Source of the DNA: Chloroflexota bacterium
GTDB lineage: Bacteria; Chloroflexota; Dehalococcoidia; Lucifugimonadales; UBA3495
Reading direction: 5' to 3'
NCBI GenBank assembly: GCA_002710215.1
Contig: PAJQ01000001.1
Location: 60,252-117,680, forward strand
DNA: 57,429 nucleotides
The notes beneath the pieces were generated by a model. It saw only the letters and a program-made list of their open reading frames with translations. It was not told where the DNA came from and did no database searches. The position numbers were made by a program, and so were the translations under genes. Positions 1-8,301 of the stretch are shown one piece after another (position 1 is the first letter of the stretch; each line of letters opens with the position of its first letter).

Positions 1-444
1 CCCCGCCGCCAGCCCAGCCAGAGTGCCTTCAATCATGGTGGGAAAGACGTTGTTGGTGCCGGTGGAGACCGCCACGATGGGGATTGAAGCGCTGCCTTTA
101 GCCACCGCCCGGTTCGTTCCATCGCCGCCCAAGGTGATAACGCAGCCAACGCCCATCTCTTCCATCATTTGGGCGGCCCTAACGGTGTCCCCTTCGGTGT
201 ATAGGGCCGGCATGTCCAAAGATTCTAATTCCAGGGAGAGATTGGCGTCATCCCTGGCGCGGGCAACCAGGTGGGAACTGTCGGGCATGGCCACCACCCG
301 GTCGACTCCCACGGCTTGCAACCCCAGCAACGCCCTCTTGAGAGTATTCACTTTTTCCCAATCGGGCACCACTCTGCCTTGCGCCACCAAACGGCGGATG
401 TCCTTGCTGGCCGCCGGATTGGCAATTATTCCCACTAGTGGCAA
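1..444 (-). CDS. ATP-NAD kinase-like (AcoX-type) protein, 3' end off the window
   Basis: The reverse strand reads 148 codons from a TTG at 444 and runs off the left edge, so the C-terminus is missing. The start LPLVGIIANPAASKDIRRL matches the opening of AcoX/NAD-kinase-type proteins, in which the nucleotide-binding core is a GGDGT motif. Here GGDGTNRAVAKG is present near residue 117, followed by VSTGTNN, the usual second substrate motif. An AGGAG lies 9 nt and an AAGGA 4 nt upstream of the TTG. A GTG at 435 is an alternative start. The family phosphorylates NAD or a related diphosphate substrate; AcoX members sit in acetoin operons, but no such neighbours are visible here. The exact substrate is unknown. 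Confidence 0.8.
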   Translation of the reverse strand, partial: MPLVGIIANPAASKDIRRLVAQGRVVPDWEKVNTLKRALLGLQAVGVDRVVAMPDSSHLVARARDDANLSLELESLDMPALYTEGDTVRAAQMMEEMGVGCVITLGGDGTNRAVAKGSASIPIVAVSTGTNNVFPTMIEGTLAGLAAG

Positions 445-504
445 GTTTTCCTTCTCCTATTCTGGGCTACAGCAATACCGCCCGGAATCTCTGGCACGGC
501 TGAT

Positions 505-534
505 ATAATAAACGCGATTGTAGATTGAGAGCAA
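505..534 (-). promoter_or_regulatory. possible promoter of the NAD-kinase-like gene
   Basis: On the reverse strand TTGCTC (529-534) is followed after 18 nt by TATTAT (505-510), a 5 of 6 match to a -10 box. It lies about 60 nt upstream of the TTG start at 444. The -35 match is poor, so this is only a candidate. The rest of 445-705 shows no gene. Confidence 0.25.
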
Positions 535-705
535 TACAGCGTCAATCGGGCGGTCGCGCCACGTGGTGGACCGGTAGATGTAGCCACTCAAAAATTCCTA
601 TCGATTGCGCCGTTACACTCAGCCTTTACCTCGTCGGCATAGGGTCCCCCACAGTATGAAACCTGCGGAGGAGTGACCAGCCGACCCCCAATAGGAGAGC
701 CGAAA

Positions 706-2121
706 ATGGATGCAAGCCTAGCTTTCACATCAGCCGTTGAGATGCGCCGGCTTATCGGGTCGAAAGAGGTGTCTGTCCCCGAGTTGATGGAGTTCTTTTA
801 TCAGAGGATAGAACAACTCAATCCCCGATTGAACGCTTACCTGGCGCTGTGTCCCGATCAGGCGATGGACCAGGCCCGTGCGGCCCAGGAGGCGGTCCAG
901 CGGGGCGATTCCCTGAGTCCGCTTCACGGCATCCCTGTTTCCATCAAAGACCTGGAGATGACCAAGGGCATTCCCACTACCGTCGGATCGGCGGTCTTCA
1001 AAGACCGTACGCCGGAAGCCGACTCGGTGGTGGTCGAGCGGATCCGCCAGGCCGGGGCAATCATTCTGGGCAAGACCAACACACCCGAGTTCGGTCTATC
1101 GGGCACCACCGAAACCAAGGTTGGCGGTCCAGGCCGTAACCCGTGGAACCCGGAACGGACCTCCGGGGGGTCTAGCGGCGGCGCGGCGGCGGCTCTGGCC
1201 TCAGGTCTATGTACCCTGGCCAGCGGCAGCGACGGCGGCGGTTCCATACGGATACCCGCCAGCTTTTGCGGCGTCTTCGGTATCAAGCCGTCACAGGGCC
1301 GGGTACCTCGTTTCGGTGGGTACGGCCGGCCCGCCGCTAATCAGTTCTCCCAGTCCGGCCCCATGTCCCGTACCGTGGCCGACGCGGCTATGTTCCTGCA
1401 GGTGCTGGCTGGCAACGACCCCAGAGACCCCACTTCCCTGCGTCAGGCCCCGCCCGACTTCTCGGCTGGACTCACGAAGGGTGTGAAGGGTCTGCGCATC
1501 GCCTGGAGCGCCGACCTGGGATACGCCGGCGTCGACCCGGAAGTGGCTCGGATCGCGGGCGAGGCCGCTCAGGTCTTTCAAGAACTGGGCGCGGTGGTTG
1601 AGGAGCCCCAACTGGTTATTGAAGACCCCTTTGGAGCCTTCTGGGACGCCTTTGCCACCGCTGCTTACACCTCCTACGGACACCTGCTACCCGAGCACAA
1701 GGACGATTTCACCGACTACGGGCTTCGCTCATTGGAGCACGGAGCCTCGCTCTCCGCGGCGGACCTATCCCGAGCTCTGCTTCGAGTGGACGTATTGCGC
1801 CGTCAGATGGAGCTATTCTTCGAGGATTACGATCTGCTCTTGACCCCCACCATGGCGGTGACGGCATTCCCCATCGAAGACCGGCCCCCGGTGATCGGCG
1901 GCAAGGAGATTGAGCCTTTCTGGGGTTTCCTGCCCTTCACCTTTCCGATAAACATGACCGGGCAGACGGCCTCCAGCATCCCCTGCGGCTTTTCCGCCGA
2001 CGGCCTTCCCATCGGACTACACATCATCGGCCCTCACGGCGCCGAGGCCTTGGTATTACAGGCCTCAGCGGCGTTTGAAGAGGCCCGGCCTTGGATTCAA
2101 AAGCGGCCCTTGGTGTCTTGA
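706..2121 (+). CDS. amidase (amidase signature family)
   Basis: A 471-residue protein of the amidase signature family, which hydrolyses amide bonds with a Ser-cisSer-Lys triad. The lysine is in VSIKDLEMTKG (Lys81). The cis-serine lies in RTSGGSSGGAAAA (about Ser156) and the nucleophile in GSDGGGSIRIPA (Ser180). Length is normal for the family (450-500). The ATG at 706 is preceded by AGGAGA with good spacing; an in-frame GTG at 673 would add 11 residues but has no better ribosome site. It stands alone on this strand. The substrate cannot be told; a cytosolic role in degrading amides or peptides is an inference. It lacks a GatB neighbour, so a GatA role is unlikely. Confidence 0.9.
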   Translation: MDASLAFTSAVEMRRLIGSKEVSVPELMEFFYQRIEQLNPRLNAYLALCPDQAMDQARAAQEAVQRGDSLSPLHGIPVSIKDLEMTKGIPTTVGSAVFKDRTPEADSVVVERIRQAGAIILGKTNTPEFGLSGTTETKVGGPGRNPWNPERTSGGSSGGAAAALASGLCTLASGSDGGGSIRIPASFCGVFGIKPSQGRVPRFGGYGRPAANQFSQSGPMSRTVADAAMFLQVLAGNDPRDPTSLRQAPPDFSAGLTKGVKGLRIAWSADLGYAGVDPEVARIAGEAAQVFQELGAVVEEPQLVIEDPFGAFWDAFATAAYTSYGHLLPEHKDDFTDYGLRSLEHGASLSAADLSRALLRVDVLRRQMELFFEDYDLLLTPTMAVTAFPIEDRPPVIGGKEIEPFWGFLPFTFPINMTGQTASSIPCGFSADGLPIGLHIIGPHGAEALVLQASAAFEEARPWIQKRPLVS

Positions 2122-2316
2122 CGTACGTTGGAATATCGGCGGCTGACTTTCGCCTAAGCTAAAGCCCGGCCGGGAATGGAAGTACAGTAGATTCCTCGGC
2201 TTGAGTCTGCGCTGCCCATGTTCTATTGTTATACTAGCCGGAGCCGCGGCCCACGCTAAAACTAACACACCAAACTCCAAGCACTTACTTTCGACTGTAG
2301 GAAGGTAATCGAGGAG

Positions 2317-2895
2317 TTGCTGAAAGCCTTCTCTTTGAAACGGCTGTTCTTGGTCTACAGCCTTCCTCTTACCCTTATCCTCTGTTTGCTGTCAGGGTTC
2401 GACGCGTTTCGCCAACCAGATCTCTTCTTCTTGGACCGGGCTTTCCAATGGCGCGGCCCCAGGGAGCCTCGGCCCGAACTGGCCATCGTGGCGATTACCC
2501 AGCAAGACTTCGAACGCGGCGCTCCCCGCTGGCCTTGGCCGAGAAGTTTGATGGCCAGGCTGATCGATCAGGTAAGCAGCCACGGGCCCGGTCCGCAACC
2601 ATTGCCGGACCGGCAGACCACTATAGCTCCACATTTCTTCGTCGGTACCGCGATTGTTGGTGGAGCGCCGGCGCCTGATGGTACGGTAATAACCGCATGG
2701 GTTGAGGGTTTCTCAGAGCCGGTGGGAGAGGCTGTCGTGGCCGGCGGTTCCTACAATCTCAAGGTCTTCCAATTTGGGAAGGCATCTTTCGCGGACCGCA
2801 CGATTACCTTCAAAATTGGCGAGTCCACGGCTAACGAGACAGGGGTCTGGCAGTCCTTCGGGGCTGACGTGGTGGACCTGACAGTTGAAGGATGA
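2317..2895 (+). CDS. chimeric membrane-anchored protein: CHASE2 N-terminal fragment joined to a surface Ig-like repeat domain
   Basis: A 192-residue frame made of two unrelated halves. Residues 1-85 have a membrane segment (LFLVYSLPLTLILCLLSG) followed by the opening of a CHASE2 sensor domain (LAIVAITQQDFERGAPRWPW, then PRSLMARLID). CHASE2 normally runs about 300 residues and leads into a cyclase or kinase, none of which is here. From about residue 100 the sequence switches to a carboxypeptidase-regulatory or Ig-like module (FFVGTAIVGGAPAPDGTVIT to VVDLTVEG), a type I associate with secreted Chloroflexota proteins. I infer a deletion or recombination scar. The start is uncertain: GAGGAG abuts the TTG at 2317, and a TTG at 2335 is an alternative. 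Whether it is expressed is unknown. Confidence 0.5.
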   Translation: MLKAFSLKRLFLVYSLPLTLILCLLSGFDAFRQPDLFFLDRAFQWRGPREPRPELAIVAITQQDFERGAPRWPWPRSLMARLIDQVSSHGPGPQPLPDRQTTIAPHFFVGTAIVGGAPAPDGTVITAWVEGFSEPVGEAVVAGGSYNLKVFQFGKASFADRTITFKIGESTANETGVWQSFGADVVDLTVEG

Positions 2896-2999
2896 TTGTG
2901 CTGTTTGTCTGTCCAGGGCTTAACCGCTAACATGGTTCGGCATAACTGAAATGATTTCCGGCCCAGTTATCAGGGCCGCCGGTAGGAGGATTCGGGAGC

Positions 3000-3899
3000 A
3001 TGGAGCGGGATTTCATTGGATACGGTCAGACGCCGCCTCAGGTGCGCTGGCCCAACGACGCCAAGATCGCCATTTCCGTTGTTATCAATTATGAAGAGGG
3101 CTCGGAGTATTCCTTGCTGGACGGGAGCCCCCACCACGAAACCAACAATGAGGTGGCTTCACCGGTACCCACGGACCAGCGGGACCTGTTCAATGAGTCG
3201 TTCTTCGAATATGGCAGCCGGGTTGGGGTCTGGCGGCTTTTAGACCTGTTGGACCGGTACCAAGTAAAGTCCACCTTCTTTAGCTGCGCCCTGGCCATGG
3301 AACGTAACCCTGAGGTGGCCAAGGAGGTCATCGCCCGCGGACACGAAGTGTGCGGCCACGGCTACCGGTGGGAGGAATACCACCTGATGGACAAGGAGTC
3401 CGAGCGCCGGGCCATCCAGATGACCGTCGATTCTTTGACGGCAACAACCGGGGAAAGGCCCTTGGGCTGGTTCACCCGCTACGGCCCCAGCATCAACACC
3501 CGGGATTTGGTGGTGGAGGAGGGAGGATTTCTCTACGACAGCGGCTCCATGAACGACGACCTGCCCTATTTTGTTACCGTCCGGGAAAAACCTTGGCTGG
3601 TGGTCCCTTACAGTTTTGAGACAAATGACGCCAGGTTCTGGCGCGGGGGTCTGGTCACCATTGAGGGCTTCTACGAGTACCTGAAAGAAACCTTTGACTG
3701 TCTATATGAGGAGGGTCAGACCCATCCAAAGATGATGTCCGTCGGCCTCCACTGCCGCATCGCCGGCCGTCCTGGCCGTTCTCGGGCTGTGCAGCGGTTC
3801 CTGGAGTACGCCAACGGGTTTTCCGATGTGTGGTTCGCCCGCCGTATCGATATCGCCCGCTGGTGGCTAGAACATTACGGTCAACCGGCGTCACTGTAG
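3000..3899 (+). CDS. polysaccharide deacetylase-family protein, PuuE/allantoinase-like
   Basis: A 299-residue NodB-fold protein most like the PuuE group of metal-independent allantoinases and related amidohydrolases. It has the typical opening (FIGYGQTPPQVRWPNDAKIA, VVINYEEGSEYS), the fold motif STFFSCALAMERNPEVAKEV, and the histidine-rich GHEVCGHGYRWEEYHLMD where chitin deacetylases bind metal. The late GLHCRIAGRPGRSRAVQRF is also characteristic of the group. Length matches PuuE (about 300). AGGAGG upstream of the ATG supports the start. No other purine-catabolism gene is visible nearby, so allantoin as substrate is a guess; it could act on another cyclic amide or N-acyl compound. Confidence 0.8.
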   Translation: MERDFIGYGQTPPQVRWPNDAKIAISVVINYEEGSEYSLLDGSPHHETNNEVASPVPTDQRDLFNESFFEYGSRVGVWRLLDLLDRYQVKSTFFSCALAMERNPEVAKEVIARGHEVCGHGYRWEEYHLMDKESERRAIQMTVDSLTATTGERPLGWFTRYGPSINTRDLVVEEGGFLYDSGSMNDDLPYFVTVREKPWLVVPYSFETNDARFWRGGLVTIEGFYEYLKETFDCLYEEGQTHPKMMSVGLHCRIAGRPGRSRAVQRFLEYANGFSDVWFARRIDIARWWLEHYGQPASL

Positions 3900-3972
3900 C
3901 TGATTGAGATAGGTCTATGTGGCTTAGTATTGGGGCCGGATTGCGCCTGTATAGATAAGATTGCCGCCTCTC

Positions 3973-4113
3973 ATGCATGCCCGGAACCAGGGATACCGGA
4001 TAGGGGTCCTCTTTTCCTCGGAAATGGCAGTAGACATCTACCGTAAGATTGGGTATCAAGAGTACGGCGTGGGCAACATCTATATGTGGCAACCGGAGGG
4101 GGACTCCCAGTAA
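3973..4113 (+). pseudogene. remnant of a GNAT N-acetyltransferase (C-terminal end only)
   Basis: A 46-codon frame beginning MHARNQGYRIGVLFSSEMAV and continuing DIYRKIGYQEYGVGNIYMW to a TAA. This is the last third of a GNAT fold: the helix and strand after the acetyl-CoA loop, where an S-x-x-A-x-x-x-Y-x-x-x-G-[FY] pattern is standard. The roughly 100 or more residues that should precede it, including the R/Q-x-x-G-x-G/A acetyl-CoA loop, are absent; upstream lies only the end of the deacetylase gene and non-coding sequence. I read it as a deletion relic, probably not functional. Confidence 0.6.
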
Positions 4114-4162
4114 CCAACCTGAAACAGACGGTAAATGCGGCGATGGTGTGCTTGCCCTCCGA

Positions 4163-5455
4163 TCAAGTCGCCGGTACACCCCGCCCATAAAGTTGGCGCA
4201 ACGGGATACGGCCGAAACTGAGAGTCATCACCAACAAGAAGCCCACGCCGCCAGCTCCCAGGATCAGTGGCGCCGACAGTCCGGTCAACCCGGCCAACGC
4301 CCCGTTCACCAAGTTGAAACCGGCCATGGTGCCGTTGGTGTGCCAGCTGTAGACACCCAGCATCCGGCCCCTGATCTCATCGGGTGCGATGGTTTGGAGC
4401 ATGGCATGGCTCAGGGTCATGAACCCGCCCTGGGCAAAACCCATCGCCGCAGCCGACAAGATGGCTAAGGGAAGGTTGGGCGACATAGCTAAAGTCACCG
4501 CGCTGGCGCCGCTGAATACCCCAAGCCCAAGTAACCATCTGCCCCTTGCCGCCTCGCTTCTAACGCCGGCTAACATCAACGCCGCCACCAAGGCCGCTAC
4601 TCCAAAGGCCACCATTAGGTAGCTGAACCCGTTCAGAATCGCGGCGCTGCCCTCCATGTTCAATTTATCCTGGGCAAATACCGGGAAGAGGGACTCGAAG
4701 GACATGGTCATGCCGCAATGAGCTACCACCAGCAGCACCAGGGAAAGAATCAGGGGATGCCGGTACATGTAGCTTATCCCGGCCATAAAATTGCTGACAA
4801 AAATCTCCCGGAAGTTCCCTGCTTCCATCACACCCCGGGAGGCGGTCCTGACCGTCAAGACCATGGCAAAACCAAGAACATAGAGACCGGCGCACAAGAA
4901 AAAGACCCAGTCTTGATGCCCGGTGGCCCAGAGCACTACCAGGATCAGGAAGGGGCCCACGAACCGGGCACCGTGTAAAGTCGCTTGATACAGTGATACG
5001 GCGTTTAACAACCGTTCTCGGGGCACCATGTTGGCCAGTAACGCTTGGGCGGCGGGCATTTGGGTCGACCGCCCGGCTCCGGTGATGGCCGATAGGATCA
5101 ATACATGCCAAGGTTCGACTAGTCCAGTCACAACCAAGAAGGCTAGAACAAGGTTATCGCCCACGTTGACCAGATAGGCATAGGCTAACACCGTGCGGCG
5201 GTCGAAACGGTCGGCCAGATATCCGGCCAAGGGCGACACCAACACCGAGGGAATCATGGCGGCGAAAGTGACCGCCCCGGTCCATGTGGCCGAGCCGGTC
5301 ATCTGCAACACCAGGGCGGCTCGGGCTACGATCAAGGCCCAGGACGCTGACTGGGAGCACAGGGTGGCCAGCCATAATTTACGATATTCCGGGTATTCCA
5401 TGGATGCCAAGTAGCGGGACATGATTCCATGCCCCAATTTAGTTAGGCTGGACAC
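4163..5455 (-). CDS. MFS transporter (DHA3/EntS-like exporter)
   Basis: A 430-residue integral membrane protein with about 12 hydrophobic segments. The MFS loop 2-3 motif is visible as GYLADRFDRRTVL (about residue 77) and a second copy in the C-terminal half as EIRGRMLGVYSW. The sequence style (ASMEYPEYRKLWLATLCSQS at the N-terminus) fits the MFS_3 group that exports siderophores, drugs or small metabolites. The GTG at 5455 has GGAG about 8 nt upstream; an ATG at 5422 is an alternative but has a weaker ribosome site. It converges with the deacetylase gene and stands alone, so its substrate cannot be inferred. Confidence 0.85.
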   Translation of the reverse strand: MSSLTKLGHGIMSRYLASMEYPEYRKLWLATLCSQSASWALIVARAALVLQMTGSATWTGAVTFAAMIPSVLVSPLAGYLADRFDRRTVLAYAYLVNVGDNLVLAFLVVTGLVEPWHVLILSAITGAGRSTQMPAAQALLANMVPRERLLNAVSLYQATLHGARFVGPFLILVVLWATGHQDWVFFLCAGLYVLGFAMVLTVRTASRGVMEAGNFREIFVSNFMAGISYMYRHPLILSLVLLVVAHCGMTMSFESLFPVFAQDKLNMEGSAAILNGFSYLMVAFGVAALVAALMLAGVRSEAARGRWLLGLGVFSGASAVTLAMSPNLPLAILSAAAMGFAQGGFMTLSHAMLQTIAPDEIRGRMLGVYSWHTNGTMAGFNLVNGALAGLTGLSAPLILGAGGVGFLLVMTLSFGRIPLRQLYGRGVPAT

Positions 5456-5574
5456 GAACGTTGCTCCAAGGAATTCGAGGCCGTGCGCCAGATTTCACGG
5501 CCCGCCGGGCCAATTACTGTGCCCGAACTATACGAAGGCCCCGGCCCGGGCTATCTGCAAACCGTACCGAAAAG

Positions 5575-5640
5575 TGGTTCGCCAGGCTCACCACGAACGG
5601 TGAGCGGCTTTCCTTCCGTTCATCCTGAGCCTGTCGAAGG
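5575..5640. repeat. dispersed hairpin repeat, copy 1
   Basis: Two imperfect inverted arms, GGTTCGCCAGGCTCACCACG... (5575-5600) and CCGTTCATCCTGAGCCTGTC... (5616-5640), separated by about 15 nt. A second copy with the same arms is at 22914-22980. The arms belong to the widespread TTCGACAGGCTCAGGACGAA-type intergenic repeat seen in many Chloroflexota genomes (from memory). It lies in the 236-nt spacer between the MFS and NIPSNAP genes. No coding function is apparent. Confidence 0.75.
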
Positions 5641-5691
5641 GCCCAGCGGCTACATCGGGTATTGTTTTCTAGCGATGGCCGGGGGTCCGAG

Positions 5692-6342
5692 TTAAGGGGA
5701 ATAGGACGTTCTTCGCAAGATACTGTTTTGAGACCTGCGGTTTAGCGGGCCGTCGACCTCCGAGGCGGCGCGGGCTTTGTGCCATTCCGGATCCGAGCCG
5801 AACGCTCCGAATTTCTCTTCCCGGTCACCCAGACCGTCGTAGCCCAACATGTAGGTGAGCTGGTTACTGGTGCCCACGTCGGAGGTCCAATAACCCACGT
5901 TCTCGATACCGTGCTTCTCGAACAGTTTCATGGTGTGGTTGGCGAACCGGTCGTTCAACGCCGGGAACTTGCCGGTCATCGCCGTGTATACCCGCATCTC
6001 CTGGATGTTGGTTGTCATGTGCGGTTCCGGAGAGTAGGGGGTGAGCCTCAGGAAGCTGTTTTGTATGGATGCTACAAAAGCGCCGTCCTTTTCGGTTTCA
6101 GCCCTCACTTCCTGCCATCTTGGGTCGGCGCCAAAGGCGGCCCATTTCTCTTCCCGGTCCGCCATGCTGTCGAAGCTCAACATATAGGTGAGTTGATTAC
6201 TGGTGCCGATCTCAGCGGTCCAGAAACCGACGATACCGATGCCGTGGTCCTTGAAAAATCCGGTGGTATGGTTGGCAAAGCGGTCGTTAAGAGCTGGCAG
6301 TTTGCCTGCTCTGGCATCGTAAACCCTTAATTCGTAAAGCAT
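5692..6342 (-). CDS. NIPSNAP-family protein, tandem duplicated domain
   Basis: A 216-residue protein made of two near-identical NIPSNAP (ferredoxin-like alpha/beta) domains. Residues 1-104 open with MLYELRVYDARAGKLPALND and residues 108-216 with MTTNIQEMRVYTAMTGKFPA. Both contain DRFANHT, GTSNQLTYML and DREEK, so the copy is recent. The second unit has its own ATG, and a single-domain ancestor is likely. AGGAGAGG lies upstream of the first ATG. NIPSNAP proteins are dimeric and of poorly known biochemical role; in bacteria they often accompany degradative gene clusters. No catalytic residues can be assigned. Confidence 0.88.
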   Translation of the reverse strand: MLYELRVYDARAGKLPALNDRFANHTTGFFKDHGIGIVGFWTAEIGTSNQLTYMLSFDSMADREEKWAAFGADPRWQEVRAETEKDGAFVASIQNSFLRLTPYSPEPHMTTNIQEMRVYTAMTGKFPALNDRFANHTMKLFEKHGIENVGYWTSDVGTSNQLTYMLGYDGLGDREEKFGAFGSDPEWHKARAASEVDGPLNRRSQNSILRRTSYSP

Positions 6343-6513
6343 GTATTACCTCTCCTTGTTCTGGGATGGAGTGTTGCCCTATATATCAACCCGCAGTCCG
6401 ATAACCTTATGAAGAACGGCGCGTTCCCACACCATTCGTCCTGAACACACTGAAGAACAAGTCTCCGGCGTGAATCGCCTAGTTGCGGGGCCGGTCAAGG
6501 CCAGGCCTGCAAG

Positions 6514-6873
6514 CTAATCGACTACTTCCAGGAACTCCAGATGCACACCGTCCGGGCCTTCGAAGAAGCAGACCTTTCGACCGTTGCCCACGGTGGTCTC
6601 CTCTAGAATCTTGGCCCCGCTGGCCTTGAGGTTCGCCACGAGAGCGGGCATGTCGTCGGTATCGATGGCTATGTGCTCGATCCCGTACTTCTGCTCGTGC
6701 TTCTGGCTTTCGATGAATTTGGTGACGTTCAGCGTGAGGCCGTGCAGGTCCAAGCGCAGCCCGTTCGCGCCGGCTTCTCCGATGATCTTGGCCCCCAAAG
6801 TGTCCACGTAAAACTGGGCAGTCTTTTGAGGGTCTGGGGTCTTGAGATGGACGTGATTCAGCTTGAATGCCAT
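6514..6873 (-). CDS. VOC-family (glyoxalase/dioxygenase fold) protein
   Basis: A 119-residue vicinal-oxygen-chelate protein. The start FKLNHVHLKTPDPQKTAQFY carries the first metal-binding His. GIEHIAIDTDDMP holds the second, and FFEGPDGVHLEFLEV holds the acidic third ligand, so a complete metal site is present across the two beta-alpha-beta-beta-beta repeats. The length is that of a minimal single-chain VOC enzyme. AAGGAGG precedes the ATG. Members include lactoylglutathione lyases, epimerases and extradiol dioxygenases; the sequence does not decide which. It follows the NIPSNAP gene's strand but sits 170 nt upstream of it, so joint transcription is possible. Confidence 0.85.
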   Translation of the reverse strand: MAFKLNHVHLKTPDPQKTAQFYVDTLGAKIIGEAGANGLRLDLHGLTLNVTKFIESQKHEQKYGIEHIAIDTDDMPALVANLKASGAKILEETTVGNGRKVCFFEGPDGVHLEFLEVVD

Positions 6874-7076
6874 GTTGGTCCTCCTTCAGCCTGCTGTATT
6901 TATGTCTCTCGAACGTGAAGCTCCTGGGAATGACGGCATTATATTGACTGGCTTAGTGTGTGGCAACCCTCACCCGCGGCTCCTTTTCCACAGGGAGACG
7001 GGTGACGCAGATGGAATGGGATTGGTAGTATGATGTCTGGTGATATAGCCATAAGCAGCTGGGTTAGGAGAGATGC

Positions 7077-7985
7077 ATGCCTATCGAGCAGAACGCGCCC
7101 GAGTTGGGGCGCATCGTGTCATTCGGAGAAAACATCGAAAAATTGGGAGAAGGCTACGGGGGTGACCAGGGTCCCGCCGAGGGACCGCTGTGGTGGAAAG
7201 AAGGTAGTTACCTTCTCTTCAGCGACATCCACAACAACCGGCGGATGAAGTGGGCCCAAGGCCAGGGCGTGACACTGTTTCAGGAGCCGACCAACCGGGC
7301 CAACGGCCTTACTCGGGACCTGCAGGGACGGCTCCTGGCAGCCGAACACGACAGCCGCCGGGTGACCCGTCAAGAGCCCGATGGTAGCATCACCGTGGTA
7401 GCTAACAGCTTTAAGGGTCAACGGCTCAACCGGCCCAACGACGTGATCGTCAAGTCCGATGGGGCCATCTACTTCACCGACCCTTGGACCAGTCCCCTGC
7501 CTCGCGAACAGTGGGACCTGACATTCTCCGGTGTTTATCGCGTCACGCCCGACCTGGGGACTTTGACCCTGCTGGTCGGCGACTTCATAGTGCCCAACGG
7601 TCTAGCGTTTTCCCCCGACGAAAGCGTGCTGTACATCAACGACACCAGGAGAGGACATATCCGCGCCTTCGACATGCTGCCCAACGGTACCCTGGCCATC
7701 CAGTCCGACCGGGTCTTTGCCGACCTGACCGGAGAGAGGCCGGGAGTGCCCGACGGTATGAAGGTGGACCTGGAAGGGAACGTTTATTGTGGCGGTTCCG
7801 GCGGAGTATGGATCTTGGACCCCAACGGCAAGCACCTGGGCACCATCGCCCACGGCGAGACCGCGACCACCAACGTTGCCTTCGGTGGCGACGATTGGAA
7901 AACCCTCTTCTTCACCTCCCGCAACACCCTGGGCAGCGTTCAGTGCAAGATTGCGGGCCTACCTGTTCCGGTGGCGGGTCAGTAG
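7077..7985 (+). CDS. SMP-30/gluconolactonase/LRE-family lactonase
   Basis: A 302-residue six-bladed beta-propeller hydrolase. Metal ligands of the family are visible: Glu in GPAEGPLWW (blade 1), Asn in NRPNDVIVKSDGAIYFTDP and the Asn-Gly-Leu-Ala-Phe-Ser-Pro-Asp-Glu stretch, then VPDGMKVDLEGNVYCGGSGG late in the protein. The family hydrolyses sugar or other lactones using a divalent cation; the natural substrate here is unknown. TTAGGAGAG lies 5-7 nt before the ATG. An intrinsic terminator follows at 8029, so it appears to be a single-gene unit. Cytosolic: no signal peptide is seen. Confidence 0.9.
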   Translation: MPIEQNAPELGRIVSFGENIEKLGEGYGGDQGPAEGPLWWKEGSYLLFSDIHNNRRMKWAQGQGVTLFQEPTNRANGLTRDLQGRLLAAEHDSRRVTRQEPDGSITVVANSFKGQRLNRPNDVIVKSDGAIYFTDPWTSPLPREQWDLTFSGVYRVTPDLGTLTLLVGDFIVPNGLAFSPDESVLYINDTRRGHIRAFDMLPNGTLAIQSDRVFADLTGERPGVPDGMKVDLEGNVYCGGSGGVWILDPNGKHLGTIAHGETATTNVAFGGDDWKTLFFTSRNTLGSVQCKIAGLPVPVAGQ

Positions 7986-8028
7986 GAGCCGGATCCACGG
8001 CCGGTAACCCGCCGCGTCTAAAGATTAA

Positions 8029-8059
8029 GAGGCCCGGATCTTCGTCCGGGCCTCTTTTT
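8029..8059 (+). terminator. intrinsic terminator after the SMP-30 gene
   Basis: Perfect 10-bp stem GAGGCCCGGA / TCCGGGCCTC with loop TCTTCG, followed by five T. It sits 43 nt after the SMP-30 stop codon and is oriented to end that transcript. Confidence 0.9.
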
Positions 8060-8112
8060 ACGGAAAAGTCGCAACGGCATTCTAGTCTTTAGGCACGCCT
8101 ACGATGCTGCGG

Positions 8113-8232
8113 TTAAGGCGCTACCCTAAAGGTGATACCTTCTAGCGAGATCCAAGCGTTGGACCCGCTTAGCGGGATGACCTGGCCGTTGGCAAGAACA
8201 TCGACTCTACTAGACACGTTGGGGTTTGTCAT
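8113..8232 (-). CDS. small hypothetical protein (39 aa)
   Basis: A short reverse-strand frame from ATG 8232 to TAA 8113 encoding MTNPNVSSRVDVLANGQVIP, then LSGSNAWISLEGITFRVAP. The composition is protein-like, and it lies directly downstream of the FAD/Fe-S gene on the same strand. The frame stays open upstream to that gene's TGA at 8302, reading PPILGLFGC, which resembles a lipobox, but no start codon exists there. It could be the tail of a decayed gene. The remainder of 8060-8301 holds nothing I can name. Confidence 0.3.
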   Translation of the reverse strand: MTNPNVSSRVDVLANGQVIPLSGSNAWISLEGITFRVAP

Positions 8233-8301
8233 TTGATTGAATATCCCCCCACAGCCAAACAGCCCAAGGATAGGCGGCGCGGCGCCGGAAGTCCAAAGTC
8301 T

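Noticed and set aside
2317-2895. A CHASE2 adenylate cyclase or histidine kinase
   Set aside because: Only the first part of CHASE2 is present and no output domain follows.
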